NCBI RefSeq assembly: GCF_000236785.1
Contig: NZ_AGUF01000031.1
Coordinates: forward strand, 31,591 to 95,590
From: Achromobacter arsenitoxydans SY8
GTDB lineage: Bacteria; Pseudomonadota; Gammaproteobacteria; Burkholderiales; Burkholderiaceae_B
Direction: 5' to 3'
DNA length: 64,000 bases
The translations under genes were made by a program, and so were the position numbers. The stretch's first letter is position 1, and each line of letters begins with the position of its first letter. Positions 28,886 through 37,923 of this stretch are shown in pieces. The notes under the pieces were generated by a model that made no database searches, was not told the origin of the DNA, and was given only the letters and a program-made list of their open reading frames with translations.

Positions 28886-29794
28886 ATGGCGGGGCACAGC
28901 CTGCCGCCATTGAAGGCCCTGCGCGTGTTCGAGGCAGCGGCGCGCCTGCGCAGTTTCACCGCGGCCGCCGACGAACTGAGCATCACGCATAGCGCGGTCA
29001 GCCAGCAGATCCGCATCCTCGAAGAGTATGCGGGCCAGCCCCTGTTCGCCCGCGAGGCGCGGGGCGTTGCGCTGCTGCCTTGCGCGCAGGCGTATTTCCC
29101 GGAAATCCAGGCAAGCCTGGAGCGCATCGCGGCCGCGACGGCCAAGCTCAAATCGCCGGCCTATGGCGGCGCGCTGCGCGTGTGCGCCACGCCGTCCCTG
29201 ACCATGAAATGGCTGATCCCCCGCCTGTCCGCGTTTCAGGCGCTGCATCCCGGCATCGACGTGCAGCTCAGCACGCAAGGCCGGCCGTTCCTGGACCGCG
29301 GCGGCGATGCCGCCAGCGACGTGCTGATCCGGCACGGCTACATGGCGCATTCGGACCTGGCCTGCGTGCATTGCCTGGACGATTTCCACGTGCCCGTCGC
29401 GTCGCCGCGCTTCATCGAGCGCAATCGCCTGTCCGCGCCGGCAGACTGCCTGGGCCACCCGCTGCTCAAGATCTCGGGCGGCATGGACCACTGGCCGCGC
29501 TGGTTTGCGCTGGCCAAAGTGGACGTGCCGGCGCAGTTGCCAGGCCCGGTCTTCGACCACCAGTTCCTGTGCATGCAGGCGGCGATGAACGACCTTGGGA
29601 TCGCGCTGGCGCCGTGGTGCCTGCTGGAGGACGACGTGCGCGCGGACCGGCTGCGGCCGCTCTTCGCGCAGCCGCAGCTGCCCAACGCGGGCATCCACGC
29701 GCTGTACCGGCCGGACGGGCCGGCCGCCGCGCAGGCGCAGCTTTTCATTCAATGGCTCTGCACGCAGCGGCACGGGCTGCCCCATCCGGCATAG
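28886..29794 (+). CDS. LysR-family regulator, GcvA type
   Basis: A 302-residue regulator with the GcvA-group opening SLPPLKALRVFEAAARLRSFTAAADELSITHSAVSQ (given here as overlapping motifs LKALRVFEAAARL and THSAVSQQI), a helix-turn-helix at about 22-45 and a periplasmic-binding-like effector domain. The group controls amino-acid, drug-resistance and transport genes. ATG 28886 is used; a TTG three codons upstream is possible. It is divergent from the iron-type ABC operon and may control it or serB, whose ATG is 13 bases past its stop. Confidence 0.88.
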   Translation: MAGHSLPPLKALRVFEAAARLRSFTAAADELSITHSAVSQQIRILEEYAGQPLFAREARGVALLPCAQAYFPEIQASLERIAAATAKLKSPAYGGALRVCATPSLTMKWLIPRLSAFQALHPGIDVQLSTQGRPFLDRGGDAASDVLIRHGYMAHSDLACVHCLDDFHVPVASPRFIERNRLSAPADCLGHPLLKISGGMDHWPRWFALAKVDVPAQLPGPVFDHQFLCMQAAMNDLGIALAPWCLLEDDVRADRLRPLFAQPQLPNAGIHALYRPDGPAAAQAQLFIQWLCTQRHGLPHPA

Positions 29795-29807
29795 ACAAGG
29801 AGTTTCC

Positions 29808-30518
29808 ATGCCTGCTTTCCCGACGGCCCCCGGCCTGCACTGGCGCGGCATCGTCCCGCCGCTGGCGCTGGCGGACTACAAGGTCATCGCGTTCGACATG
29901 GACTCGACGTTGATTTCCATCGAAACCCTGGACGAGATGGCGGACCTGATGGGCAGGAAGGCGGAGGTCGCCGCGCTGACCGAAGCCGCCATGCGCGGCG
30001 ACATCGTCGACTACAAGCAGAGTCTGCGCGACCGCGTGGCGCTGCTGGCCGGCATGCCCGAAGCCGCGCTGGACGAGGTCTACGAACAGCGTTTACGCAT
30101 CAATCCGGGCGCCGAGACGCTGATCGCGGCATGCAAGGCCGCGGGTCTGACCTGCCTGCTGGTTACGGGCGGCTTCACTTGTTTCACCGACCGCCTGCGT
30201 GTGCGTCTTGGCCTGGACGATGTGCGCGCGAATGTACTGGAAGTGCGTGAAGGCCGCCTGACGGGGCGCCTGTTGCCGCAGGCCTGGGGCGACATCTGCG
30301 ACGGCGAGGAAAAGCGCCGCAAATTGCTGGAGGTGTGCGCATCGCTGGGCGTGGGGCCCGAGCGCGCCATCGCGGTGGGCGACGGTGCGAACGATCTGCC
30401 GATGATGCGCGCGGCCGGGCTGTCAGTGGGCTATCGGGCCAAACCGGCCGTGCGGCGCGAGGTTGCGGTGGCCATCGACGACGGCGGTCTTGATCGGCTG
30501 CTCCAATTGTTCTTGTGA
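29808..30518 (+). CDS. serB: Phosphoserine phosphatase
   Basis: SerB hydrolyses L-3-phosphoserine in the last step of serine synthesis. It is a HAD-family protein of 236 residues with motif I FDMDSTL (nucleophile D30, acid D32), motif II VTGGFTCF, a lysine in the GEEKRRK region and motif III GDGANDLPMM. It lacks the N-terminal ACT-like domain of the 322-residue E. coli enzyme and so is a short form. AAGGAG lies seven bases before the ATG at 29808. It is 13 bases downstream of the LysR gene, so the two may be cotranscribed. Confidence 0.95.
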   Translation: MPAFPTAPGLHWRGIVPPLALADYKVIAFDMDSTLISIETLDEMADLMGRKAEVAALTEAAMRGDIVDYKQSLRDRVALLAGMPEAALDEVYEQRLRINPGAETLIAACKAAGLTCLLVTGGFTCFTDRLRVRLGLDDVRANVLEVREGRLTGRLLPQAWGDICDGEEKRRKLLEVCASLGVGPERAIAVGDGANDLPMMRAAGLSVGYRAKPAVRREVAVAIDDGGLDRLLQLFL

Positions 30519-30570
30519 CATACGACAAGAAAATACGTTGATATGAATCAATTGGTAAGGTAGTCTGGCG

Positions 30571-30593
30571 TTGACAAAACTGAATAATTGTCA
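30571..30593 (+). promoter_or_regulatory. Possible promoter/operator before the small exported protein
   Basis: A consensus TTGACA (30571-30576) overlaps a dyad, TGACAA (30572-30577) and TTGTCA (30588-30593) with 10 bases between the arms. The surrounding 200 bases are AT-rich for this genome. I could not find a matching -10 at 16-18 bases, so the exact promoter is unresolved; the dyad may be an operator. Confidence 0.35.
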
Positions 30594-30735
30594 GCGTTGA
30601 TACGAAAGAGGCTAGTACCTAACGGTCGCTTGATGACAGGGCATGGCTTTAGTGTTGGCGCGCGAGTGCCGTAATAGGAAGGAATGAGGTGGGCGGTTTC
30701 CGCCTTCTTGTTCGTGCTAAAGCCAAGGAGTTCCC

Positions 30736-31044
30736 ATGTCTATACGCTCGTCACTTCACGCATCGTTATATGTTGCTCTGCTTGCGCCCACGGTGGCCAG
30801 CGCGAATGGCGGGGTCATCCGCTTCGTTGGCGCAATCGTCGAACCTGCAGCATGCGTGCCCCGGGTGACGCAGCCCGGTTCCGGCGGGCATCCCCAGGTC
30901 GCCTGCGGTATCGTTCCCGGTGAACGGCCAACCGATACGGCGAACCGGGTCAAGACCGACGTGCGCGAACTGGCCTCCCCCGCGGACGACAAGACGCCGG
31001 GCGCAACGCCCCGGCGCTATCTGGTTACGGTCGAATATCTGTAG
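30736..31044 (+). CDS. Small exported protein with fimbrial-subunit-like N-terminus
   Basis: A 102-residue predicted secreted protein with a signal peptide ending near VASANG. The mature start GGVIRFVGAIVEPAACV follows the G-x-I-x-F-x-G-x-I-x-x-x-x-C pattern of type-1 fimbrial subunits (shown to 17 residues). A second cysteine lies in VACGIV. The protein then lacks the conserved middle and the C-terminal beta-zipper tyrosine region of a full subunit, ending in YLVTVEYL, which does resemble the terminal strand. A natural mini-subunit or remnant is possible. AAGGAG precedes the ATG. No usher or chaperone gene is nearby. Confidence 0.65.
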   Translation: MSIRSSLHASLYVALLAPTVASANGGVIRFVGAIVEPAACVPRVTQPGSGGHPQVACGIVPGERPTDTANRVKTDVRELASPADDKTPGATPRRYLVTVEYL

Positions 31045-31079
31045 TACGGAGGCCGCGTTCGGGCTTGTCGGGGCAGAGG

Positions 31080-31098
31080 CCCGGACAGGACGTCCGGG
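31080..31098. terminator. Small stem-loop between the exported protein gene and fabV
   Basis: CCCGGAC (31080-31086) pairs with GTCCGGG (31092-31098) across a 5-base loop, between convergent genes. No T run; weak evidence. Confidence 0.35.
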
Positions 31099-31112
31099 TC
31101 CGCCGCGTGCGG

Positions 31113-32303
31113 TCAGATCAGGCCGCGGATTTCCACGGCGGGATCGACATCCGCTTCATAGTCCACCCCATCGACCTCGAAGCCGAACAGGCGCAGGAAG
31201 TCGCGCTTGTAGCCCGCGAAGTCGGTCAGGTCATAGATGTTGCCGGTGTCGACCTGATTCCATAGCGCCTGCACGCGGGCCTGCACGCCCGGATCCAGTT
31301 CCTTGTAGTCCGCGCGCAAGCGTCCTTCCTGGTCCATGATCGGCGACGGGCCGCACAGGCTGTCCTTGTACAGGCCATAGACCTGTTCGATGCAGCCTTC
31401 GTGGGTGCCGTCTTCTTTCATGACCTTGAACAGCAACGACAGGTACAGCGGCATCATGGGGATGGCCGAACTGGCCTGCGTGACCACCGCCTTCAGGACC
31501 GACACCCGGGCGTCGCCGCCGCGCGCCGCCAGCTTGGCGCGGATGTCCAGCACCTTCTGGTCCAGATCCTTCTTGGCCGCGCCGATGGATCCGTTCCAGT
31601 AGATGTCGTGCGTGATCTTTTCGCCAAGGTAGGTGAAGGCCGTGGTGGTGGCGCCGTCGGCCAGCACGCCGGCGTCGAGCAGCGCGTCGATCCACATCTG
31701 CCAGTCCTCGCCGCCCATGACCGCGACCGTCGCGTCGATCTCTGCCTGCGTGGCCGGCTCCAGCACGCCGTCCTTGATGACTTCCTTGTCCGTATCCAGC
31801 CCGCGCAGGGTCACGGCCTTGCCGACGGGCTTGAGCGTGGAGTTGTAGACCTGCCCGGTTTTCGGATGCGTGCGGCGCGGCGCGGCCAGGCTGTAGATGA
31901 CCTGGTCGATCTGGCCCATGCCTTCCTTGATCGCGGCGATGGTCTTTTGCTTGATCTCGTCTGAAAACGCGTCGCCATTAATGCTCTTGGCGTACAGGCC
32001 TTCGGCATCCGCAAACTTGTGGAAGGCCGCGCTGTTGTACCAGCCGGGCGTGCCCGCCTTGGCCGCATCGCCGGGGCGCTCGAAGAATACGCCCAGCGTC
32101 TGCGCGCCACAGCCGAATGCCGCGCTGATGCGCGCGGCGAGCCCGTATCCGGTCGACGCGCCCAGCACCAGCACGCGCTTGGGGCCCCCGGCCACCGGTC
32201 CTTGCGCCTTGACATAGTCGATCTGGTCTTTGACGTTGGCCTCGCAGCCGGCGGGGTGGGTGGTGACGCAGATGAAACCGCGCACGCGGGGCTTGATGAT
32301 CAT
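31113..32303 (-). CDS. fabV: Enoyl-ACP/CoA reductase FabV
   Basis: FabV performs the last reduction in each cycle of fatty-acid synthesis with NADH and is the triclosan-insensitive type of enoyl reductase. The 396-residue length, much longer than FabI, is characteristic. The cofactor motif [11 protein letters not shown] is at 46-56 and the catalytic pair is Y235 and K244 in [10 protein letters not shown], the Y-x8-K spacing of this family (FabI has Y-x6-K). [17 protein letters not shown] is the family start, so the ATG at 32303 is chosen over 17 upstream codons. Confidence 0.97.
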   Translation of the reverse strand: MIIKPRVRGFICVTTHPAGCEANVKDQIDYVKAQGPVAGGPKRVLVLGASTGYGLAARISAAFGCGAQTLGVFFERPGDAAKAGTPGWYNSAAFHKFADAEGLYAKSINGDAFSDEIKQKTIAAIKEGMGQIDQVIYSLAAPRRTHPKTGQVYNSTLKPVGKAVTLRGLDTDKEVIKDGVLEPATQAEIDATVAVMGGEDWQMWIDALLDAGVLADGATTTAFTYLGEKITHDIYWNGSIGAAKKDLDQKVLDIRAKLAARGGDARVSVLKAVVTQASSAIPMMPLYLSLLFKVMKEDGTHEGCIEQVYGLYKDSLCGPSPIMDQEGRLRADYKELDPGVQARVQALWNQVDTGNIYDLTDFAGYKRDFLRLFGFEVDGVDYEADVDPAVEIRGLI

Positions 32304-32412
32304 GGGGGCCTCTTTTTTGGGGAAATGCATGGCGCCGCTGCCGGAAAAGGGCAAAAGGCGAGCAGCATTGTACGGGAGCCGCCTTGCCCGCGGGCGGCCG
32401 CCTTTTGCCGTG

Positions 32413-33372
32413 TCAGCGGGCGGCAGCCCGGGCCGGGACCGCGGCCTGGGCCTTGCCGCGGCGCCATTCGATCAGTCCGATGCCGATGCCGCTGGCGCAG
32501 ATGATCGCGATGCCCAGCCAGGTCAGCGGGTCGGGGAAATGGCCCCAGACCAGCCAGCCCACCGAGGTGGCGCTGATGATCTGCAGGTAGATGAACGGGG
32601 CCAGCGTGGAGGCGGGCGCCCGGCGGTAGGCCGCGATCTGGAACAGGTGACCCAGGCCGCCGGTGATGCCCGTCGAAATCAGCAGCAGCCAATCCAGCGT
32701 GGACAGACCTTGCAGCACGGGCAGGGCGGGGGGCAGGATGAAGGGCAGCGTGAGCGTGAGGCAGGCCGTGCCCACCGCGCCGCTCCAGATCAGCGACGTG
32801 AACGGGTCGTCGCCCGCCACGCGCCGCGTGGCAATGAACTGCGCTGCGAAGCAACAGGCCGTCAAGAGCCCGAATATCGTGCCCACCGGGTGCAATCCGC
32901 CGCCGGGCCGGATGACGATGATCACGCCGATGAAGGCGATGCCCGCCGCGACAAAGCGCGACAGGCGGGCGGGTTCTTTCAGGATCCAGGGCGCCAGCGA
33001 CAGCACCAGCAGGGGCGCCAGGAAGTTGATTGACGTGGCTTCGGCCTGCGGGATGTAGCTCAGCGTCGTGAAGAACATGAGCGTGGCCAGGAACATCGAC
33101 CCGCCGCGGATAAGCTGTTCGCGCGGCTTGTTGCTGTGCAGCACGCGCACGCCGCGCGTGGGCAGCACCAGGGCCAGCACCAGAACCAGGTGGATCGCAT
33201 AGCGGAACCACGAGAGCACCAGCAGGGGCACGCCGGCGTTCATGACCCACTTGCCGCTGGCGTCCAGGCAGGACAGCGTCCACATCGAAAGGACCAGCAG
33301 CAGCACGCCGATCATCGTGCCGCGTGCGGCGGGCGCGCTGGCGCGCGGGCGACCGGTATCGGCCGGGGTCAT
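32413..33372 (-). CDS. DMT-superfamily (EamA) transporter
   Basis: A 319-residue inner-membrane protein with about ten hydrophobic helices and two EamA repeats, the usual shape of small-molecule exporters or importers for amino acids, nucleotides or drugs. The charged tail ends in a poly-Ala/Arg stretch. The start at 33372 is favoured because AAAGGAG is eight bases upstream; ATG at 33390 is the alternative. It is divergent from the next LysR gene, with about 95 bases between starts, a common regulator-target layout. Confidence 0.85.
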   Translation of the reverse strand: MTPADTGRPRASAPAARGTMIGVLLLVLSMWTLSCLDASGKWVMNAGVPLLVLSWFRYAIHLVLVLALVLPTRGVRVLHSNKPREQLIRGGSMFLATLMFFTTLSYIPQAEATSINFLAPLLVLSLAPWILKEPARLSRFVAAGIAFIGVIIVIRPGGGLHPVGTIFGLLTACCFAAQFIATRRVAGDDPFTSLIWSGAVGTACLTLTLPFILPPALPVLQGLSTLDWLLLISTGITGGLGHLFQIAAYRRAPASTLAPFIYLQIISATSVGWLVWGHFPDPLTWLGIAIICASGIGIGLIEWRRGKAQAAVPARAAAR

Positions 33373-33466
33373 GGACAAGGCTCCTTTCATCTGTGGCGGC
33401 CACGCCGCGTTGCGGGGCGCTGGGCGGCTGACATGATACGCTCATCCCGCCGGGGGAAATGAGGCA

Positions 33467-34354
33467 ATGATAGAACTACGCAACATCGAGACTTTTTTCT
33501 GGGTCGCCACGCTGGGCAGCTTTCGCGCCGCGTCCGACAAGCTCAACACCACGCAGCCCGCGGTCTCGCAGCGCATCGCCTCGCTCGAGGCGGACCTGGG
33601 GGTCAAGCTGTTCGAGCGCGAGGCCCGTGGCGTCAAGCTGACCGCCAAGGGGCATGAACTGCTGTCGCACGCGGAACGCATGCTGCAGGTGCGGCGCGAC
33701 ATGTTCGAGGCAGCGCGCGAGCAGAACGTCATGACGGGCACCGTGCGCATCGGCGTCGCCGAAACCATCGTGCAGACCTGGCTGCCCGCCCTGATCGAAC
33801 TGATCCACACGACCTATCCGGCCCTGGTGCTCGAAATCGAGGTGGATACGACGCACGTGCTGCGGTCGCACCTCATGTCGCGCCAGATCGACCTGGCTTT
33901 CCTGATGGGACCCGTGCTGGAGGCGCGGGTCGAGAACCTGCCGTTGTGCACCTATCCGCTGGCCTGGGTGGCCAGTCCGCTGCTGGACCTGGGCCCGGAA
34001 CCCCTCACGCTGGCGACGATCGGCAAGCTGCCGATCATCACGTATCCGTCCAACAGTTCGCCGTATCGCGTCGTGCGCGACATGCTGACGCGGGCGGGCG
34101 TCACGTCTCCGCGCATGTATGGCAGCGCGTCCATGTCCATGGTGGTCAGGATGACGCAGGACGCCATCGGCACCAGCGTGATTGCGCCGGTGTTCCTGGG
34201 CAAAGAGCTGGCCCGCGGCGAATTGCGGATCCTGCAGGTGCAGGCCGACCCGCTGCCCGAGCTGAGCTTCACCGCAACCTGGGTGCAGGGGCCGGACAGC
34301 CACGCCGTGCGCATCATCGCGCAGATGGCGCAGAAGGTCGCCGCACAGGCCTGA
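33467..34354 (+). CDS. LysR-family transcriptional regulator
   Basis: A 295-residue regulator. The winged helix-turn-helix spans 1-60 (IETFFWVATLGSFRAASDKLN, then TQPAVSQRIASLEADLGVKL, each about 20 residues), followed by a linker helix and an effector domain of the periplasmic-binding type. It sits between a divergent DMT transporter gene and, 458 bases downstream on the same strand, a TRAP-amidase operon. It is therefore a likely sensor of the operon's substrate, of the DMT cargo, or of both. The inducer is unknown. Confidence 0.9.
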   Translation: MIELRNIETFFWVATLGSFRAASDKLNTTQPAVSQRIASLEADLGVKLFEREARGVKLTAKGHELLSHAERMLQVRRDMFEAAREQNVMTGTVRIGVAETIVQTWLPALIELIHTTYPALVLEIEVDTTHVLRSHLMSRQIDLAFLMGPVLEARVENLPLCTYPLAWVASPLLDLGPEPLTLATIGKLPIITYPSNSSPYRVVRDMLTRAGVTSPRMYGSASMSMVVRMTQDAIGTSVIAPVFLGKELARGELRILQVQADPLPELSFTATWVQGPDSHAVRIIAQMAQKVAAQA

Positions 34355-34812
34355 AGCGCGCCTCGCGCCCTAGGTGTTTTCCCCAGCAGGCGAGCCGTAA
34401 AACGATGCCCGGCGGCTTGCGCAAAGCCGGGTGCGGAAAACCCAGACCGGCCGCAAAGCCGCGCCATTGCTTCGTTTGCGCGGGCAGGGCAAGGGCCGGG
34501 GCGGCGAGACCCAAAAAATATTTATACCCCCACATCGCAACATACGATTGGACGCTCTTGCCCCCTGGCGATGCAATGGCGCTACAGAAAAAGCAGCGCC
34601 TGGATAAACAGTGCGGGGGAAAACCATGAACAGGCATCAATTGCTGGTCAGGCCGTGTGCGGTGCAGCGCAATGCGCACCGTCGCGCCCGTGCCGCCCGC
34701 GCTTTCCGCGTTTCCGCATTGCGTTCCTGATCCACCGATTCGTAACGGCGCGCGATCAGGATAACGGGATCCCGCGCGCGACAGACCATCCCGCCAGCCA
34801 GGAGTTTTGTCC
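34355..34812 (+). other. Long intergenic region between LysR and the TRAP operon
   Basis: About 458 bases with no supported gene. An AT-rich core at 34510-34535 (AAAAAATATTTATA) and a CAACATACGATTGGAC segment stand out. They are plausible promoter and operator DNA for the TRAP-amidase operon, but I cannot assign a -35/-10 pair with confidence. CCAGGAG lies seven or so bases before the dctP ATG. Confidence 0.4.
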
Positions 34813-35859
34813 ATGAAGAAGTCTCTTGCTTTCGCCGCCGCCGCCGCCGCCCTGTTGGCCGGCGCCGTCCAGGCCCAGGACCTGCCCAAGACCCAGTTGA
34901 AGGTCGTCGGCGGCCTGTCGAACCTGACCGCCTATAACGACTACGAGAAGCCGTTCTGGACCAAGACCATCCCCGAACTGTCCAAGGGCCAGGTCACGGC
35001 GGATATCAAGGGCTTCAACGAAATGGGCCTGAAGGGTCCCGAGCTGATGCGTCTGATGTCGCAGGGCGTGGTGGAATTCGGCACCGCCACGCTGTCGTAT
35101 TTCGCCAGCGACAATCCGATCAACGAAGCGATCGACCTGGCCGGCCTGGCGCCCGACGTCAAGACTGCGCGCGCCGTGACCGACGCGTTCGAGCCCGTCT
35201 ACGCCAAGCTCTACGGCGAAGGCAACAACGTCAAGCTGCTTGGCATCTCGACCTACCCGGCGCAGGTGCTGTTCTGCAACGCCGAGATCAAGAGCCTGGC
35301 CGACGTCAAGGGCAAGAAGGTCCGCACCAGCAGCCGCACCACGGCCGAGTTCGTCGAGGCGCTGGGCGGCTCGAGCGTGACGATGGCTTTCGGCGAAGTG
35401 GTTCCCGCGCTGCAGAACAAAGTGGTCGATTGCGCCATCACCGGTTCGCTGTCCGGCTATTCGGCCAAGTGGTATGAGGTGTCCACGCACCTGGTCGCGC
35501 TGCCGATCAACTGGAACCAGCAGATCCATGCCGTCAACCAGAAGGCCTGGGACAAGCTGGACCCCAAGGTGCGCACGTTCCTGCAGACCAACATCAAGAC
35601 GCTGGTCGACAACATCTGGGACGCGGCAGCCCGCCAGACCCAGGAAGGCTATGACTGCAACACCGGCGCCGCCGCGTGCCCGTTCCCGGTCAAGGGCAAG
35701 ATGGTCCTGGTCCAGCCTTCCGAAGCCGACCAGGCCCTGCTGAAGAAGGTCGCGCAAGAGGCCGTGCTGCCGAAGTGGGCCGCCCGCTGCTCGGCGCAGT
35801 GCGTCAAGGACTGGAACGCCACTGTCGGCAAGACGCTGAACCTGACCGCCAGCAAGTAA
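34813..35859 (+). CDS. TRAP transporter solute-binding subunit (DctP family)
   Basis: A 348-residue exported protein with a Sec signal peptide (poly-Ala core, cleavage near VQAQ). It is of the DctP group that captures carboxylate-type ligands in the periplasm for the DctQ/DctM permease. The family elements are FCNAEIKSLADVKGKKVRT, the interdomain helix region and QQIHAVNQKAWDKL. The fold usually places an arginine at the ligand carboxylate; the KVRT motif here supplies it. A long hairpin follows 9 bases past the stop, before dctQ. The ligand is unknown but the downstream amidase suggests an acid or amide. Confidence 0.92.
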   Translation: MKKSLAFAAAAAALLAGAVQAQDLPKTQLKVVGGLSNLTAYNDYEKPFWTKTIPELSKGQVTADIKGFNEMGLKGPELMRLMSQGVVEFGTATLSYFASDNPINEAIDLAGLAPDVKTARAVTDAFEPVYAKLYGEGNNVKLLGISTYPAQVLFCNAEIKSLADVKGKKVRTSSRTTAEFVEALGGSSVTMAFGEVVPALQNKVVDCAITGSLSGYSAKWYEVSTHLVALPINWNQQIHAVNQKAWDKLDPKVRTFLQTNIKTLVDNIWDAAARQTQEGYDCNTGAAACPFPVKGKMVLVQPSEADQALLKKVAQEAVLPKWAARCSAQCVKDWNATVGKTLNLTASK

Positions 35860-35867
35860 GCGCCAGG

Positions 35868-35893
35868 ATGCGCCGGCCCGCAGGCCGGCGCAT
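35868..35893 (+). other. Stem-loop between dctP and dctQ
   Basis: An 11-bp perfect stem (35868-35878 with 35883-35893, loop CGCA) directly follows the dctP stop codon. It has no T run. In TRAP operons the binding protein is needed in excess, so it may protect the 3' end of a dctP-only transcript or reduce read-through. Confidence 0.6.
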
Positions 35894-35950
35894 GCACCGG
35901 CCAGCCATACCGGCCTGCGTCGCCAGGCCGCGCCACCAGAGGTTCCATTC

Positions 35951-36571
35951 ATGACTCAAACCGAACACTTCCGCCTGCTCGGCGGCCTGTTGCGGCGCGC
36001 GGAGAGCTTTTCCCGCGCGGCCGTCTGGGCCGGCGGCGCCCTGACGGTGGCCAGCGTGCTGCTGATCTCCTTTGACGTCCTGGCCCGCAAATTCCTCGGT
36101 TTCACGACGGGCGGCGCGGACGAACTGTCCAGCTACGCCTTCGCAATCAGCACGTCCTGGGCGCTGGCGTTCGCCACGCTGCAGCGGGCCAACGTCCGCG
36201 TTGACGTGCTTTACCAATATCTTCCGGTGCGCCTGTCGGCCGTGCTGGATTGGATCTCCATGGTGGCGATGGCCGTCTTCATGGTGTTCCTGACGTACTA
36301 CGCCTACGACGTGGTGCAGACGTCCTGGATGCAGAAGTCCACCGCCAACACGCCGCTGGCGACCCCGCTGTGGATTCCGCAGGGGCTGTGGATGCTGGGC
36401 CTGGTCTGGATGTGCGTCACCGTCGCGCTGATGCTGGCGCGCGCATCCGCCGCCCTGGTCACGGGCGATATCGAACTGGTCAAAGAAATCTGCGGCGTGC
36501 GCTCGGCGAAGGAAGAAGCCGACGAAGAAGCCGCCGCAGGCGAGCGCATGGTGAAGGGAGAATCCGCATGA
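35951..36571 (+). CDS. TRAP transporter small membrane subunit (DctQ family)
   Basis: A 206-residue inner-membrane protein with four hydrophobic helices in the DctQ pattern, with the conserved FDVLARKFLGFTTGGADELSSYAFAI segment around helix 2 (motif ADELSSYAF) and TPLWIPQGLWMLG near helix 4. It pairs with DctM in a sodium-driven importer. The charged C-terminal tail (EEADEEAAAGE) is longer than average. The stop overlaps the dctM start (ATGA), indicating translational coupling. Confidence 0.92.
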   Translation: MTQTEHFRLLGGLLRRAESFSRAAVWAGGALTVASVLLISFDVLARKFLGFTTGGADELSSYAFAISTSWALAFATLQRANVRVDVLYQYLPVRLSAVLDWISMVAMAVFMVFLTYYAYDVVQTSWMQKSTANTPLATPLWIPQGLWMLGLVWMCVTVALMLARASAALVTGDIELVKEICGVRSAKEEADEEAAAGERMVKGESA

Positions 36572-37851
36572 TTTCCACCGCGTTGACACTATTGCTGGTG
36601 CTGATCGGCCTGTCGATTCCCGTGGGCGCCGCGCTGGGCGTCCTGGGCCTGATCCTGGATCCGCTGTTTTCGATGCTGCCGCTGTCGCGCGCCATCGGCG
36701 AGATTTCCTGGAGTTCCAACAACGAGTTCCTGCTGGTCGCCATTCCGCTGTTCATCATGCTGGGAGAGGTGCTGTTGCGTGCCGGTTTCGCCGAGCGCAT
36801 GTACGGGGCGATGAGCCTGTGGCTGTCGTGGCTGCCGGGCGGCCTGATGCACGCCAACATCGGGGCGTCGACGCTGTTTTCGGCGACCTCGGGTTCCAGC
36901 GTAGCCACCGCGGCCACGGTCGGCACCGTCGCCATTCCGCAGATCCGCAAGTACGGCTACAACGAACCGCTGTTCCTGGGCAGCCTGGCTGCGGGCGGGA
37001 CGCTGGGCATCCTGATTCCGCCCTCGATCAACCTGGTTATCTATGGCGTGCTGACGAATTCGTCGGTGCCCAAGCTGTACCTGGCCGGCATCATCCCGGG
37101 CTTCGCGATGGCGGCGCTGTTCATGCTGACCGTAGTTTTCGCCTGCGTGGCCAAGCCTTCATGGGGCGGCAAGAAAATCACCGCGACCTGGGGCCAGCGC
37201 TTCGCCAGCCTGGTGCACCTGGCGCCGCCTTTGGGCATCTTCTTCCTGGTGGTGGGCTCGATCTATGCGGGTCTTGCGACGCCGACCGAAGCCGCCGCCC
37301 TGGGCGTGCTGGGCGCCTTCATCCTGGCGGCGTGGTTCCGCAGGCTGACCTGGTCCATGCTGCGCGAAGTGCTGGAAGGCACGATGCGTTCCACCGCGAT
37401 GATCATGCTGATCGTCATTGCGGCGAGCTTCCTGAACTTCGTCATGTCCGCCACCGGCCTGACCGACGCGCTGACCAAGTCCATCACCGGACTGGGGCTG
37501 TCCCCCGGCTGGATGCTGCTGATCGTGGTGGTCTTCTACCTGGTCCTGGGCTGCTTCATGGAAACGCTGTCCATGATGATCACGACGATCCCCATCGTCG
37601 CGCCCATCATGATCGCGCTGGGCTACGACCCGATCTGGCTCGGCATCGTGATCATCATCCTTGTTGAGGCCGCTCTGATCACGCCGCCGGTTGGCCTGAA
37701 CCTGTTCGTGGTGCAGAGCCTGCGCAAGAGCGGTTCCATGAGCGCGGTGATCATCGGCAGCCTGCCGTTTGTCGCGGCCATGTTCACGATGCTGGCGCTG
37801 CTGGCGTTCTGGCCCGACATCGCGCTGTGGCTGCCGCGCGTCTTCGGCTGA
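36568..37851 (+). CDS. TRAP transporter large membrane subunit (DctM family)
   Basis: A 427-residue, roughly twelve-helix protein of the DctM family that conducts substrate and sodium. Conserved blocks are FSATSGSSVATAATVG and GGTLGILIPPSINLVIYG in the N-terminal repeat and LITPPVGLNLFV in the C-terminal repeat. The ATG at 36568 overlaps the dctQ stop. It completes a dctPQM set, followed by a 72-base gap and a catabolic gene. Confidence 0.96.
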   Translation: MISTALTLLLVLIGLSIPVGAALGVLGLILDPLFSMLPLSRAIGEISWSSNNEFLLVAIPLFIMLGEVLLRAGFAERMYGAMSLWLSWLPGGLMHANIGASTLFSATSGSSVATAATVGTVAIPQIRKYGYNEPLFLGSLAAGGTLGILIPPSINLVIYGVLTNSSVPKLYLAGIIPGFAMAALFMLTVVFACVAKPSWGGKKITATWGQRFASLVHLAPPLGIFFLVVGSIYAGLATPTEAAALGVLGAFILAAWFRRLTWSMLREVLEGTMRSTAMIMLIVIAASFLNFVMSATGLTDALTKSITGLGLSPGWMLLIVVVFYLVLGCFMETLSMMITTIPIVAPIMIALGYDPIWLGIVIIILVEAALITPPVGLNLFVVQSLRKSGSMSAVIIGSLPFVAAMFTMLALLAFWPDIALWLPRVFG

Positions 37852-37923
37852 TTCCGTTTGTTGTTTGATCCCGGCGCGGCGCCAGGCCGCGCCGCTTCCC
37901 ACCCAATTTTTCGCAGGACTGAT

